DNA from: Susulua sp964590995
GTDB taxonomy: Bacteria > Omnitrophota > Gorgyraeia > Duberdicusellales > 4484-171
NCBI GenBank assembly: GCA_964590995.1
Contig: CAZPYY010000012.1
Location: 1 to 21,332 of the forward strand
Direction of reading: 5' to 3'
Length of the DNA stretch: 21,332 nt
The notes under the pieces are model-generated. The model was not told the DNA's origin, made no database searches, and saw nothing but the letters and a program-made list of their open reading frames with translations. The position numbers and the translations under genes were made by a program. Positions 20,977 to 21,332 of the stretch are shown here, in pieces; within the stretch, counting starts at the first letter, position 1, and the number at the start of each line of letters is the position of its first letter.

Positions 20977-21050
20977 GGGCGATTAGCTCAGTTGGCTAGA
21001 GCACCACGTTGACATCGTGGGGGTCACAGGTTCAAGTCCTGTATCGCCCA
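20977..21050 (+). tRNA. tRNA-Val (anticodon GAC)
   Basis: A 74-nt cloverleaf: acceptor GGGCGAT / ATCGCCC, anticodon arm CCACG-TTGACAT-CGTGG (GAC) and T arm ACAGG-TTCAAGT-CCTGT, with discriminator A and no encoded CCA. Its last 18 nt recur 146 nt downstream. Confidence 0.96.
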
Positions 21051-21198
21051 TAGTTTTTTGTTCTTTGTTTAAATAGATTAGCTGACATAACTAAATTATG
21101 TTAGAGGGTGGCTTTTGGATGCAATAACATGCGGTTGAGGCTAAGCCTCAACCGGCTCGCTTTCGGCGAGATTGCATACAAATCCTGTATCGCCCATA
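21033..21198 (+). repeat. tRNA-Val-linked 146-nt module with duplicated tRNA 3' end
   Basis: The last 18 nt of tRNA-Val (21033-21050) recur at 21179-21196 with one change (G to A in the T-loop part), followed by TA in both. The 128 nt between carry a 9-bp hairpin CTGACATAA / TTATGTTAG (21082-21104) and a three-way junction. Its outer stem is ATGCAAT / ATTGCAT (21119-21125, 21171-21177), hairpin A is CGGTTGAGGC / GCCTCAACCG (21132-21154), and hairpin B is CTCGC / GCGAG (21156-21170). Spacing is identical to the tRNA-Leu module, while the sequence of the 5' half is largely different. Confidence 0.85.
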
Positions 21199-21206
21199 TT
21201 TTTAAT

Positions 21207-21235
21207 TTGACAGCGATAGTTTTTTTACTTATAAT
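21207..21235 (+). promoter_or_regulatory. Consensus promoter of tRNA-Asp
   Basis: TTGACA (21207-21212), exactly 17 nt, then TATAAT (21230-21235): a perfect sigma70-type promoter placed just after the tRNA-Val module and about 22 nt before tRNA-Asp. Confidence 0.88.
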
Positions 21236-21256
21236 CAGAGCTCAAAATATAGGCGT

Positions 21257-21332
21257 GGGGCCGTCGATTAGCCTGGCTTAAGTCCCTTGACTGTCGATCA
21301 AGTGATCGTGGGTTCGAATCCCATCGGCCCCG
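21257..21332 (+). tRNA. tRNA-Asp (anticodon GTC)
   Basis: A 76-nt cloverleaf: acceptor GGGGCCG / CGGCCCC, anticodon arm CTTGA-CTGTCGA-TCAAG (GTC) and T arm GTGGG-TTCGAAT-CCCAT, with discriminator G as the last base of the window. Whether CCA or a duplicated 3' end follows cannot be seen. Confidence 0.95.

Noticed and set aside
20814..21177. Self-cleaving ribozyme (hammerhead) or integron attC identity of the three-way junctions
   Set aside because: The hammerhead core (CUGANGA...GAAA) is not present at the junction. The outer stems lack the attC GTTRRRY/RYYYAAC boxes.
20796..21198. CRISPR-like reading of the repeated tRNA ends
   Set aside because: There are only two different repeat pairs, each equal to its own tRNA 3' end, with structured bodies between them and no array or cas gene.

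Overview
The window looks like the replication-origin region of a free-living bacterium with moderate-to-low GC and Gram-negative-type gene content. It carries a two-domain YidC with a large periplasmic domain and an E. coli-type GyrB with a TOPRIM insertion. Gene order, the PyrR-controlled pyr operon, a PHP-domain start and a LAGLIDADG reading frame beside tRNA genes would fit a candidate phylum such as Omnitrophota. That placement is inference only; nothing here fixes the phylum.

Layout. Every protein gene points away from about 13.9-14.3 kb. The left arm (1-13874) is entirely minus strand: dnaA, dnaN, a DciA-like gene, gyrB, gyrA, tRNA-Glu, a small membrane protein, glmS, rsmI, then a PyrR-attenuated pyrR-pyrB-pyrC unit and the first 44 nt of a PHP-domain gene cut by the window edge. 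The right arm (14304-21332) is entirely plus strand: rpmH, yidD, yidC (with no rnpA), a cluster of four parS sites, parA, parB, ndk, yicC-like, gmk, rpoZ, then tRNA-Cys, a truncated LAGLIDADG endonuclease, tRNA-Leu, tRNA-Val and tRNA-Asp. The origin appears bipartite. The 429-nt gap upstream of dnaA has TTCACA/DnaA-box repeats and AT-rich DNA. The dnaA-dnaN gap has a DnaA box and a TAG/TAA trinucleotide run resembling a DnaA-trio.

Functionally the window combines replication initiation (DnaA, clamp, helicase loader, gyrase), chromosome segregation (parS, ParA, ParB), membrane insertion (YidC, YidD), nucleotide metabolism (pyr genes, Ndk, Gmk) and amino-sugar synthesis (GlmS).

The most unusual signal is non-coding. 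tRNA-Leu and tRNA-Val are each followed by a module that ends in a second copy of that tRNA's own 3' 18 nt. The copy-to-copy distance is exactly 146 nt in both cases. Both modules contain the same three-way-junction fold (a 7-bp outer stem closing two hairpins), and all three helices change by compensatory substitutions. Related folds with different outer stems lie in the oriC region, in the rpmH leader (opposite orientation) and inside the parS cluster. This suggests a dispersed family of cloverleaf-like palindromic elements, one branch of which is tied to tRNA 3' ends.
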